Source: Pseudoalteromonas sp. H105 (GTDB lineage Bacteria; Pseudomonadota; Gammaproteobacteria; Enterobacterales; Alteromonadaceae). From it: 64,000 nt of DNA. The stretch is taken from positions 186,001 to 250,000 of the forward strand of contig NZ_LOFH01000003.1 of NCBI RefSeq assembly GCF_001469215.1, in the 5' to 3' direction. Of the stretch, positions 28,649 to 37,226 are shown one piece after another (within the stretch, counting starts at the first letter, position 1; the number at the start of each line of letters is the position of its first letter). Under the pieces are notes generated by a model. The model saw only the letters and a program-made list of their open reading frames with translations, made no database searches and was not told where the DNA came from. The position numbers and the translations under genes are program-made.

Positions 28649-28668
28649 TTGGTACGAATCGTGCATTT
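28649..28668 (+). promoter_or_regulatory. Sigma-54 promoter of flrBC
   Basis: TTGGTACGAATCGTGCATTT has GG at 28651-28652 and GC at 28663-28664 with the required 10-base interval. It is about 38 bases before the flrB ATG and is expected to be activated by FlrA. Confidence 0.7.
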
Positions 28669-28701
28669 ACCACCTTAGAGAACCTTTTTAGAGAGTTAAC
28701 T

Positions 28702-29811
28702 ATGGCACTTGCAAATGTGTTGAAACCACAATTTATCACAGCGAGACAATATAACCCATGCCTTCAGCAAGAAGAGTATGTGGGAGAGCTGAGTGAACTT
28801 CGCCAGCAAGCAAGTTGGCTGAGTCATTTGGTTGATACCATGCCTGCGGGGGTTATTGTGCTCGATGGCAGGGGGATGATTGCAAAAGCGAATCAAATTG
28901 CTATTGATATGCTAGGCGAACCTCTTGAAGGGGAAAAGTGGTTTAACATCATTCAGCGTTCGTTTCGCCCTCAGCAAGATGATGGTCATGAAGTGTCTTT
29001 AAAAGATGGTCGACTCATTAAACTGGATATCACCGCACTAGCACCAGAACCCGGTCAGCTAATTTTGATGACAGACTTAACAGAAACAAGACGACTCCAG
29101 ACGAGAGTGGCACACATGCAACGCTTAAGTGCGCTTGGCAAAATGGTGGCTTCTTTAGCACATCAGGTAAGAACACCGCTCTCTGCAGCAATGCTTTATG
29201 CTGCTAATTTAGGCTCTAAACGATTGCCTGAGAGTTCGCGTGGTAGCTTCCATACTAAGTTAATGTCGCGTTTAAAAGATTTGGAAACTCAAGTAAACGA
29301 TATGTTGTTGTTTGCTAAGAGCGGTGATCAGCAAGTCGTTGAGCAAGTATCAATGCAACAGCTTTTAACTGAAGTAAAAACTGGGGCAGACGCCATGGTT
29401 GCCCTTAACCAAAGCGAATTAATTGTAAATCTACCTGAACCAGATATCACTATTACGGGAAATAAAACAGCACTTGCGAGCGCTATTCAAAACTTGATCC
29501 ATAACAGTATTCAAATAATCGGTGCGGGAGCTGTTGTTACAATTAACGCAGTCCGTGATGAAGAGTCACCGTGTTCAGTGCGCATCAGCGTGAGTGACAA
29601 TGGCCCCGGTGTTGATATCTCGCAGGCGGAAAGGTTATTTGAACCATTTTTTACCACTAAAAGCCAAGGTACTGGCTTGGGGCTAGCGGTAGTGAGCTCT
29701 GTAGCAAGTGCGCATCAAGGTAGAACCGAGGTGAGTAATAACTTACAGGGTGGAGCATGCTTTAGCTTGTTGTTACCTATTTGCGAATCAAAGTCAGTGG
29801 AGGCATTATGA
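28702..29811 (+). CDS. flrB: Flagellar sensor histidine kinase FlrB/FleS
   Basis: This 369-residue soluble kinase has a PAS-like domain at about 45-130 (MPAGVIVLDGRGMIAKAN), a HisKA dimerisation helix with phosphorylated His154 in SLAHQVRTPLSAA, and an HATPase domain with N box (ALASAIQNLIHNS), SDNGPGVD and GTGLGLAVV. No membrane segment is seen. It phosphorylates FlrC, encoded next with an ATGA overlap. A ribosome site GAGAG precedes the ATG. Confidence 0.93.
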   Translation: MALANVLKPQFITARQYNPCLQQEEYVGELSELRQQASWLSHLVDTMPAGVIVLDGRGMIAKANQIAIDMLGEPLEGEKWFNIIQRSFRPQQDDGHEVSLKDGRLIKLDITALAPEPGQLILMTDLTETRRLQTRVAHMQRLSALGKMVASLAHQVRTPLSAAMLYAANLGSKRLPESSRGSFHTKLMSRLKDLETQVNDMLLFAKSGDQQVVEQVSMQQLLTEVKTGADAMVALNQSELIVNLPEPDITITGNKTALASAIQNLIHNSIQIIGAGAVVTINAVRDEESPCSVRISVSDNGPGVDISQAERLFEPFFTTKSQGTGLGLAVVSSVASAHQGRTEVSNNLQGGACFSLLLPICESKSVEAL

Positions 29812-31229
29812 ACAATAACACGATATTAGTTGTTGAGGACGACGCAGGCCTAAGAGAAGCGCTCATTGATACCCTTGAGATTTCAGGCATTGCGTGTGTT
29901 GCGGCCGATAGTGCTGAGCAAGCTATGCTGCTGTTAAAGAAAGACAGCTTTTCTTTAGTGGTTAGTGATGTGCAAATGGGGGCCATGAGTGGCTTAGATT
30001 TACTGCGTAGCATTAATCTTAACTACCCTGATTTACCTGTATTGATGATGACCGCATATGCGACGATTGATGATGCTGTAGAGGCGATGCGCTTAGGCGC
30101 TATTGACTACATGGCGAAACCGTTTGCACCAGAAGTCCTATTAAACATGGTGAGCCGTTACTTACCAGAGCCTGAAAAAGAAACGGATGGCCCGATAGTT
30201 GCCGACCCATCCAGTATTCAATTGCTTGAACTTGCCGCAAAAGTTGCAAAATCTGATGCGAGCGTTATGGTACTTGGCCCAAGTGGTTCAGGTAAAGAAG
30301 TGCTTGCGCGCTTTATCCACGATAAATCAGAGCGATCAAATGAGCCGTTTGTTGCCATTAACTGTGCGGCTATTCCAGAAAATATGTTAGAGGCCACATT
30401 ATTTGGCTATGAAAAAGGTGCTTTTACAGGGGCGATTCAAGCGTGCCCAGGTAAGTTTGAACAAGCTCAAGGTGGCACTATTTTGCTTGATGAAATCACA
30501 GAGATGGATTTAAGTCTACAAGCCAAGTTGCTACGAGTATTGCAAGAGCGTGAAGTCGAGCGCCTAGGTGGGCGTAAAACAATTAAGCTTAACGTTCGTG
30601 TACTAGCAACCAGCAACCGTGATTTAAAAGAAGCTGTCAGTGAACATAAATTTAGAGAAGACTTATATTATAGATTAAATGTGTTTCCGTTAATGTGGCG
30701 TCCGCTATGTGAACGCCCGGGCGATATCGTTGTATTAGCTAAACATTTAATTGAACGCCATTTAACAAAAAGTAAAGAATCGATTGCTCAGCTGAGTGAG
30801 AGGGCACAGCAAAAACTGCTTTCACATCAATGGCCAGGTAATGTTCGTGAGCTTGATAATGTTATCCAACGCGCATTAATTTTAAGAAGCGGTGATGTTA
30901 TCGATGAGCAGGCTATCTTTATTGAAAACCTCACTCCGAATTCATTTGTGAGTGCGAGCTCGGTTGCACCACATATAGGTAACGACGTTGCGAGTCCAAC
31001 AATTGCAGCTAAAGCATGCGAAAATGAAATGACCGAAGTATTACCAAGCTTAGATTCCGGCACATATAAAGATGAACTGAAAGACAAAGAGCATCGCATT
31101 ATCCTGGAAACGCTAACGCGTTGTCGGGGTAAGCGAAAAGATGTGGCAGAGACATTAGGTATAAGCCCAAGAACATTGCGTTATAAATTAGCGCAAATGC
31201 GAGATTTAGGTATTGCCCTACCAGCTTAA
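29808..31229 (+). CDS. flrC: Flagellar response regulator FlrC/FleR
   Basis: The 473-residue protein starts at the ATG overlapping the flrB stop (ATGA); an in-frame start at 29781 lies inside flrB. It has a receiver domain with phosphorylated Asp54 (VVSDVQMG), an AAA+ domain with GPSGSGKE and GAFTGA, and a Fis-type helix-turn-helix (LGISPRTLRYKLAQM). It activates class III sigma-54 promoters for the basal body and hook. The downstream hairpin probably ends the flrBC transcript. Confidence 0.93.
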   Translation: MNNNTILVVEDDAGLREALIDTLEISGIACVAADSAEQAMLLLKKDSFSLVVSDVQMGAMSGLDLLRSINLNYPDLPVLMMTAYATIDDAVEAMRLGAIDYMAKPFAPEVLLNMVSRYLPEPEKETDGPIVADPSSIQLLELAAKVAKSDASVMVLGPSGSGKEVLARFIHDKSERSNEPFVAINCAAIPENMLEATLFGYEKGAFTGAIQACPGKFEQAQGGTILLDEITEMDLSLQAKLLRVLQEREVERLGGRKTIKLNVRVLATSNRDLKEAVSEHKFREDLYYRLNVFPLMWRPLCERPGDIVVLAKHLIERHLTKSKESIAQLSERAQQKLLSHQWPGNVRELDNVIQRALILRSGDVIDEQAIFIENLTPNSFVSASSVAPHIGNDVASPTIAAKACENEMTEVLPSLDSGTYKDELKDKEHRIILETLTRCRGKRKDVAETLGISPRTLRYKLAQMRDLGIALPA

Positions 31230-31250
31230 ACACCAAATCGAATCATAAAA

Positions 31251-31277
31251 AAGACACTCAGCAATGCTGAGTGTCTT
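31251..31277 (+). terminator. Rho-independent terminator after flrC
   Basis: AAGACACTCAGCA pairs perfectly with TGCTGAGTGTCTT around a single unpaired base. It is preceded by a run of A and followed by TTCAT. It sits 22 bases after the flrC stop. Confidence 0.75.
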
Positions 31278-31337
31278 CATGTCAAAACTCTGACAATTAA
31301 ACAAATATGTAAGCAATTGAATTTAAAGGTTTATTTT

Positions 31338-31356
31338 TTGGCATGATTTGTGCTTT
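31338..31356 (+). promoter_or_regulatory. Sigma-54 promoter of the fliE operon
   Basis: TTGGCATGATTTGTGCTTT has GG at 31340-31341 and GC at 31352-31353, 10 bases apart. It lies about 40 bases before the fliE ATG and probably drives fliEFGHIJ. Confidence 0.75.
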
Positions 31357-31393
31357 ATTAAGTTATTAGTAAAGTGCATCGTCAGAGATAATT

Positions 31394-31729
31394 ATGAAAA
31401 TTCAAAATAGTGCGTTATTCCAAGAAATGCAGTCTATGGCTCTTGAAGCTGGCCGTAGTAATTCAAGTAATGCTATTCCAACGCAACAAACACAACCCAC
31501 GTCATCTGCACAATTTGGTGATCTACTAACAAATGCATTAGACACTGTTAGCAATCATCAACGAGAGGCAAAAGAAAAAGTCACTGCACTTGAAATGGGC
31601 GATCGCAGTGTATCGCTTGCAGAAGTGATGATTGCTTCTCAAAAATCATCTGTTGCGTTTGAGGCTACGGTTCAAGTTCGTAACAAACTTGTTGAGTCTT
31701 ACAAAGAAATTATGAGCATGCCTGTTTAA
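31394..31729 (+). CDS. fliE: Flagellar hook-basal body protein FliE
   Basis: This 111-residue protein links the MS ring to the proximal rod. The conserved C-terminal half is present (VSLAEVMIASQKSSVAFEA, then VRNKLVESYKEIMSMPV). The N-terminal region is Gln/Ser/Thr-rich and variable, as in the family. It is the first gene of the sigma-54 operon and is followed by fliF after 21 bases. Confidence 0.95.
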   Translation: MKIQNSALFQEMQSMALEAGRSNSSNAIPTQQTQPTSSAQFGDLLTNALDTVSNHQREAKEKVTALEMGDRSVSLAEVMIASQKSSVAFEATVQVRNKLVESYKEIMSMPV

Positions 31730-31750
31730 ATTAGGTAGTGGAGAATTATT

Positions 31751-33469
31751 GTGGCGCAATCTAATCAATCAACCGACCTTGCATTAGCTGGCGGTGGTGC
31801 TATCAACCAAAATGATAACGACGACCAACAAGAGCAGAAATCTGGTTATTTAAGTGCGTTAAACGGTGTTGACGTATTGCGTCAGGTCACATTAATTATC
31901 GCATTAGCTATTTGCTTAGCCATTGCAATTTTTGTCATTATTTGGGCGCGTCAGCCTGATATGCGTCCGTTGGGGAAAATGCCAACAGAAGAGCTCATCC
32001 AAACACTTGATTTTTTAGACGCGCAAAAAATTGAATACGAACTTGATGGTAACCTGATTTCAGTTGCAGAGGACGAGTATCAAAACATAAAACTTCTTAT
32101 GACGCGCGAAGGGTTAGACCAAGCACCTACATCCGGTACCGATATCATTATGCAAGATATGGGGTTTGGTGTAAGCCAACGGCTAGAGCGTGAGCGTTTA
32201 AAGCATGGCCGCGAGCAGCAGCTAGCGCGAACTATTGAAGAGCTAAAGAATGTCACTCGTGCAAAAGTATTATTAGCCATTCCAAAAGAAAACGTATTTG
32301 CTCGTCGTGAAAAAGAACCCTCTGCAACCGTTGTATTAACACTTAAACGTGGTCGCATGCTTGATAGTGAGGAAGTTGATTCTATTGTCGATATAATTGC
32401 TTCAGCTGTTCAAGGGTTATCACCATCACGTGTAACGGTGACAGATCAAAATGGTCGTTTATTAAATTCTGGCTCTCAAAGTTCGTTAGGGGCTCGCTCA
32501 AGAAAAGAGTACGACATTGAACGCAAGCGTGAACAAGAATACCTTCAAAAAATCGACAGTATTTTAATGCCTGTTATTGGTATGGGGAATTACACGGCGC
32601 AAGTTGATTTAAGCATGGATTTTAGTGCCATTGAGGAAACACAAAAGCGTTTTAATCCAGACTTACCTGCTGTGAGAAGTGAAACTACATTTGAGGAAAA
32701 CAACATTGGTGGCCTAGCGGTTGGCATACCAGGTGCATTAACAAATCAACCTCCAACCAACTCGAACATTCCAGAAGTTGCAGGTCAGGGGGGGGCAGGC
32801 TCAGGCACGACGCCAAGCAGTAGCCATAAAGAAGCTACACGTAACTATGAATTAGACACGACTATTTCACATAAGCGTCAACAAACAGGGGTTATTCGTC
32901 GAATTAGTGTTTCAGTCGCGGTTGATTACTTACCTACAGTGGGTGAAAACGGCGAAACAACGATGGTGCCGCGCTCTGTTGAAGCATTGTCAAATATTCG
33001 TCGCCTATTGCAAGGCGGTGTGGGTTTTGATTTACAACGTGGTGATGCCCTAGAAGTTGTTACTGTACCATTCGTACGTGAGCAATTAGCGGTTGCTGAA
33101 GAGGTGCCACTATGGGAACAAAGTTGGTTTATGAAAGTGGTGCGTTTAGTATTAGGTGCATTGGTTATAATTGTACTGATTATATTCGTTGTTAAGCCAA
33201 TGCTGAAACGTCTGATTTACCCAGATGATACACTAGAAGAGTATGATGATGACGCATTAAGTTCAGGTGTAGATATTGGCGACAATACACTCGATATGCT
33301 AAATAAAGACTTTGATTCTGCTTCGGTTGGCTTTGCAAGTGATGGTACACTACAGTTACCAGACCTTCATGGCGATGAAGATTTACTTAAAGCGGTACGT
33401 GCTCTCGTTGCCAATGAACCAGAATTATCATCACAAGTTGTGAAAGCGTGGTTAACAGAAGATGACTGA
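31751..33469 (+). CDS. fliF: Flagellar MS-ring protein FliF
   Basis: This 572-residue membrane protein builds the MS ring. It has a first transmembrane helix near residues 45-67, the periplasmic ring-building domains with RPLGKMPTEELIQTLDFL and IVDIIASAVQGLSPSRVTV, a Gly/Ser-rich loop near 335-360, and a second transmembrane helix near 462-482. The acidic C-terminus binds FliG. Translation starts at GTG (31751) with GGAG upstream. It overlaps fliG by 8 bases. Confidence 0.96.
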   Translation: MAQSNQSTDLALAGGGAINQNDNDDQQEQKSGYLSALNGVDVLRQVTLIIALAICLAIAIFVIIWARQPDMRPLGKMPTEELIQTLDFLDAQKIEYELDGNLISVAEDEYQNIKLLMTREGLDQAPTSGTDIIMQDMGFGVSQRLERERLKHGREQQLARTIEELKNVTRAKVLLAIPKENVFARREKEPSATVVLTLKRGRMLDSEEVDSIVDIIASAVQGLSPSRVTVTDQNGRLLNSGSQSSLGARSRKEYDIERKREQEYLQKIDSILMPVIGMGNYTAQVDLSMDFSAIEETQKRFNPDLPAVRSETTFEENNIGGLAVGIPGALTNQPPTNSNIPEVAGQGGAGSGTTPSSSHKEATRNYELDTTISHKRQQTGVIRRISVSVAVDYLPTVGENGETTMVPRSVEALSNIRRLLQGGVGFDLQRGDALEVVTVPFVREQLAVAEEVPLWEQSWFMKVVRLVLGALVIIVLIIFVVKPMLKRLIYPDDTLEEYDDDALSSGVDIGDNTLDMLNKDFDSASVGFASDGTLQLPDLHGDEDLLKAVRALVANEPELSSQVVKAWLTEDD

Positions 33470-34508
33470 TCAAGAGCCAGAACAAAAACAATTACCAGCA
33501 GCCTTTGACGTTGATAAACTAGATGGTGTTGATAAAGCCGCCATCTTGCTACTTAGCTTATCTGAAGAAGATGCAGCCCAAATACTCAAGCACTTAGAAC
33601 CAAAGCAAGTGCAAAAAGTGGGTATGGCCATGGCTGCAATTGATGATTTATCGCAAGCTAAAATCAGTGCGGTCCATAATTTATTCATCGAGCAAATACA
33701 AAGCTTTAGTACGATAGGTTTTCAATCTGAAGACTTTATCAAAAAGGCGCTAACAGCGGCACTGGGTGAAGACAAAGCAGCGAGCTTGATAGATCAAATT
33801 GTTATGGGGTCAGGTGCAAAAGGCCTTGATTCGTTAAAATGGATGGACTCTAAACAGGTTGCTAATATTATCCGTAATGAGCACCCTCAGATACAGACAA
33901 TTGTTTTATCATATCTTGAGCCAGAGCAGTCTGCGGAAATTCTTGCGCAGTTTCCTGAGAAAGTTAGATTAGATTTGACAATGCGTATCGCAAACCTTGA
34001 AGAAGTTCAACCAGCGGCACTGCAAGAATTGAACGAAATCATGGAGAAGCAGTTTGCCGGTCAAGCAGGGGCACAAGCAGCTAAAATGGGTGGCTTGAAA
34101 GCGGCTGCAGATATAATGAACTACCTTGATACTAACATCGAAGGCCAATTGATGGATTCAATTCGTGAACATGACGAAGAGATGTCTCAACAAATTCAAG
34201 ATTTAATGTTTGTATTTGAAAACTTAATGGATGTTGAAGATAGAGGCATCCAAGCTATCTTACGTGAAGTTCAGCAAGATGTATTAATGAAGGCGATTAA
34301 AGGAACGGATGAAGGCCTCAAGGACAAAATTCTTGGTAATATGTCAAAACGTGCGGCCGATATGCTAGCCGATGATCTAGAAGCAATGGCACCGGTGCGT
34401 ATTAGTGAAGTTGAAGCGGCCCAAAAAGAAATTTTATCTACAGCACGACGTTTGGCTGATTCTGGCGAGATTATGCTCGGCGGCGGCGGTGGTGAGGAGT
34501 TCCTGTAA
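33462..34508 (+). CDS. fliG: Flagellar motor switch protein FliG
   Basis: The 348-residue rotor protein has the armadillo-like N and middle domains (GVDKAAILLLSL, NEHPQIQTIVLSYL) that bind FliF and FliM, and a C-terminal torque domain with conserved charged residues (FENLMDVEDRGIQAILREV). A Gly-rich stretch lies near the C-terminus (MLGGGGGEEFL). It couples stator force to rotation. Confidence 0.96.
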   Translation: MTDQEPEQKQLPAAFDVDKLDGVDKAAILLLSLSEEDAAQILKHLEPKQVQKVGMAMAAIDDLSQAKISAVHNLFIEQIQSFSTIGFQSEDFIKKALTAALGEDKAASLIDQIVMGSGAKGLDSLKWMDSKQVANIIRNEHPQIQTIVLSYLEPEQSAEILAQFPEKVRLDLTMRIANLEEVQPAALQELNEIMEKQFAGQAGAQAAKMGGLKAAADIMNYLDTNIEGQLMDSIREHDEEMSQQIQDLMFVFENLMDVEDRGIQAILREVQQDVLMKAIKGTDEGLKDKILGNMSKRAADMLADDLEAMAPVRISEVEAAQKEILSTARRLADSGEIMLGGGGGEEFL

Positions 34509-34511
34509 ACC

Positions 34512-35324
34512 ATGAATAAGCCTCGCTCTACTCAAGGTCAGCCATTAACAGCGAATGAAGCTGATGAGCTATTACAAAATTGGCCTATTCCTGATGTTAC
34601 ACAAGATACTCGAAAATATGATGGTCGCTCTACCGCGTTTGGTACGCCACTGGCTGAATTGTATCGAAAAGAAGTCAAAGAGCCTATTGAAGAGCCTGAG
34701 CCTGAAGAAGCATTACCGAATTTAACAATGGCAGAGCTTGAGCGTATACGACAAGATGCTTATGAAGAAGGTTTAAAGCAAGGTCATGAACAAGGTTATA
34801 TCGATGGCTTTGAAAAAGGGGTCTCCGAAGGAAAGGAAGCTGGCTATAAAGAAGGCGTTGAACTTGGTAAAACACAAGGTCAAGAAGAAGTTAAACCGCT
34901 AATTGAAGAGCAGTTAACCGCTTTAAAATCAATCATAGATAATTTAACGGCGCCGCTTCATCAAGTAGAGGAAGAGGCTGAAAAGCAATTAGTTCAGCTT
35001 GCGGTTATGCTTGCAGAAGCGCTGGTATACCAAGAGGTGAAAACATCACCGGATGTGTTGTTGCAGAGCCTTAAGCAATGTATTGATGCATTGGGAGATC
35101 AGCAGCAGCCTGTGCGTGTCCACTTAAACCCTGATGATATTGAGTTAGTTAAAAATAGCTATGGCGAACAAGCTATAGCAGAAAGCTTGTGGCAGCTAGT
35201 CCCCGAACCAACACTTGAACGTGGAGGGTGCCAAGTTAAAACCCCCCAATCGTCAATAGATATGACACTAAAAAACCGTGTCAAAGAAACATTGGATAGT
35301 TTTTTGCATAGTAGTGGTATCTAA
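34512..35324 (+). CDS. fliH: Flagellar export ATPase regulator FliH
   Basis: This 270-residue protein has the typical N-terminal acidic region, the central G-rich repeat helix (EGLKQGHEQGYIDGFEKG and following GxxxG units at about 90-130), and a C-terminal domain (LHQVEEEAEKQLVQLAVML) that binds FliI. It holds the ATPase at the export gate. It lies 3 bases after fliG. Confidence 0.92.
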   Translation: MNKPRSTQGQPLTANEADELLQNWPIPDVTQDTRKYDGRSTAFGTPLAELYRKEVKEPIEEPEPEEALPNLTMAELERIRQDAYEEGLKQGHEQGYIDGFEKGVSEGKEAGYKEGVELGKTQGQEEVKPLIEEQLTALKSIIDNLTAPLHQVEEEAEKQLVQLAVMLAEALVYQEVKTSPDVLLQSLKQCIDALGDQQQPVRVHLNPDDIELVKNSYGEQAIAESLWQLVPEPTLERGGCQVKTPQSSIDMTLKNRVKETLDSFLHSSGI

Positions 35325-35342
35325 GCTAATTAATGGTTTGCA

Positions 35343-36674
35343 ATGAACGCACATCCTCGCCCATTGAGCGAACGTTTACAAGGCTATCAAAAGCATATTC
35401 ATAGTCCAACGCCAGCTGTTGCGGGTATTCTTACCCGAGTAGTTGGTTTAACGCTAGAAGCAAAAGGGCTCCGAGCGCCAGTTGGTAGCCAATGCAAAAT
35501 TGAAACCATGCGTGGTTTTGTCGATGCTGAAATCGTTGGCTTTAACGATCAAACACTTTATCTCATGCCTAACGATCATATATCTGGTGTCCTACCTGGC
35601 GCGCGTGTAATCCCACAAGTTAACGAGACGGGATTGCCTGTTGGTATGTCTCTGCTTGGCCGCGTTGTAGATGGTTTAGGTCGTCCTTTAGATGGCTTAG
35701 GGCCTGTTAAGGCAGAACACTATTTAAAGTTCGCACAAAACACAATTAACCCACTCTCTCGAAGACCCATTAGCCAACCGATGGATGTTGGTGTACGTGC
35801 CATCAATTCAGTCATTACCGTTGGACAAGGGCAACGGATGGGGTTGTTTGCAGGCTCAGGTGTAGGTAAGTCAGTTTTACTCGGTATGATGACGCGAGGC
35901 TCGGAAGCTGATGTTATTGTGGTCGGTTTAGTGGGGGAGCGTGGACGAGAAGTTAAAGAATTTATCGAAGAGATTCTTGGTGTGGAAGGTCGTAAGCGCT
36001 CAGTTGTTGTTGCTGCCCCTGCGGACGCATCGCCTTTGATGCGTTTGAAAGGGTGTGAAAGTGCGGTGACGATTGCTGAATATTTTCGCGATCAAGGCCT
36101 CAATGTTTTATTGCTCTTGGACTCTGTGACGCGATATGCCATGGCACAACGTGAAATTGCCTTAGCGGTGGGGGAGCCCCCCGCGACGAAAGGTTATCCA
36201 CCTTCAGTGTTTGCAAAGCTTCCTGCGCTGGTGGAACGAGCTGGTAATGGCGGCGAGGGACAAGGGTCAATTACTGCCTTTTTTACGGTACTCAGCGAAG
36301 GGGATGATATGCAAGATCCTATTGCCGATGCTGCCCGCGCTATATTAGATGGCCATATCGTATTGTCGCGTGATTTAGCCGACAGTGGACATTATCCAGC
36401 GATAGATATCGAAAAATCGATTTCTCGAGTGATGCCACAAGTTGTTTCTGAGCCTCATATGCAGCAAGCCAGAGTGTTAAAACAAGTCTATTCGATGTAC
36501 CAGCAAAATAAAGACATGATCACTCTAGGGGCTTATCAAAAAGGCACGGATCAAATGCTCGATCAGGCAATCAATATGATGCCGCGGGTTAATGCGTTTT
36601 TGCAACAAGGAATGAAAGACGTGATTAGTTATGATGATGGCTTGCAAGGTCTTGCACAGCTATTAGGGCAATAA
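35343..36674 (+). CDS. fliI: Flagellar type III export ATPase FliI
   Basis: The 443-residue ATPase has Walker A AGSGVGKS at residues 170-177, Walker [18 protein letters not shown], and the family signature [16 protein letters not shown]. The N-terminal beta-barrel and the C-terminal all-helical domain ([13 protein letters not shown]) are complete. It supplies energy to the flagellar export gate together with FliH and FliJ. Confidence 0.97.
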   Translation: MNAHPRPLSERLQGYQKHIHSPTPAVAGILTRVVGLTLEAKGLRAPVGSQCKIETMRGFVDAEIVGFNDQTLYLMPNDHISGVLPGARVIPQVNETGLPVGMSLLGRVVDGLGRPLDGLGPVKAEHYLKFAQNTINPLSRRPISQPMDVGVRAINSVITVGQGQRMGLFAGSGVGKSVLLGMMTRGSEADVIVVGLVGERGREVKEFIEEILGVEGRKRSVVVAAPADASPLMRLKGCESAVTIAEYFRDQGLNVLLLLDSVTRYAMAQREIALAVGEPPATKGYPPSVFAKLPALVERAGNGGEGQGSITAFFTVLSEGDDMQDPIADAARAILDGHIVLSRDLADSGHYPAIDIEKSISRVMPQVVSEPHMQQARVLKQVYSMYQQNKDMITLGAYQKGTDQMLDQAINMMPRVNAFLQQGMKDVISYDDGLQGLAQLLGQ

Positions 36675-36676
36675 TT

Positions 36677-37123
36677 ATGTCAAAAAATAAACTTAGCTTA
36701 TTGCTAAAAATAGAAAAAGAAAAAGAAGAGTCTTTGCGAATGAATTATTTGCAAGCGCAGCAGCACTTTCAATCCAATCAGCAAAAGCTGCAAGGACTCA
36801 ATAATTTTAGAATGGAATACACCCAGCAGCTTCACATTAAAGGGCAGTCAGGATTAAGCAGTGCCGGCTTTAGTCAGTACCATGCCTTTATTGCGAAGAT
36901 TGAAGAGGCTATCCGCCAGCAAGCCAGTACGGTGAATACTGCGAGACAAGTTGTTAGCCAGCGGCAAAATTTATGGTTAAAGCAACAGGTCAAAGCAAAG
37001 GCAGTCGAAAAGTTAATTGAAAAACAACAACAAAAAGTAACGGCAATTGCATTGAAGAATGAGCAGCGAATGCTTGATGAGTTTTCATCGAACCAATTTT
37101 TTCAGAAACGTAATGCGCTTTAG
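36677..37123 (+). CDS. fliJ: Flagellar export chaperone FliJ
   Basis: The 148-residue protein is almost entirely charged helix and predicted coiled coil (LLLKIEKEKEESLRMNYL, then QQHFQSNQQKL), as in FliJ, which joins the FliI hexamer to FlhA. Placement right after fliI supports the call. Sequence conservation in this family is weak, so the name rests mainly on length, composition and position. Confidence 0.88.
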   Translation: MSKNKLSLLLKIEKEKEESLRMNYLQAQQHFQSNQQKLQGLNNFRMEYTQQLHIKGQSGLSSAGFSQYHAFIAKIEEAIRQQASTVNTARQVVSQRQNLWLKQQVKAKAVEKLIEKQQQKVTAIALKNEQRMLDEFSSNQFFQKRNAL

Positions 37124-37140
37124 TTAATAACTTTAATAGT

Positions 37141-37157
37141 AGGCACATATATTGCTT
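37141..37157 (+). promoter_or_regulatory. Sigma-54 promoter of fliK
   Basis: AGGCACATATATTGCTT matches consensus closely, with GG at 37142-37143 and GC at 37154-37155, 10 bases apart. It lies in the 103-base gap between fliJ and fliK, 70 bases before the fliK ATG, so fliK and later genes can be transcribed separately. Confidence 0.75.
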
Positions 37158-37226
37158 CGATTACGTATGACGTCTTTATATTGGCAAGGTGCGGCGGCAA
37201 ATTGCCACTTTTAATGTAGGTGAATT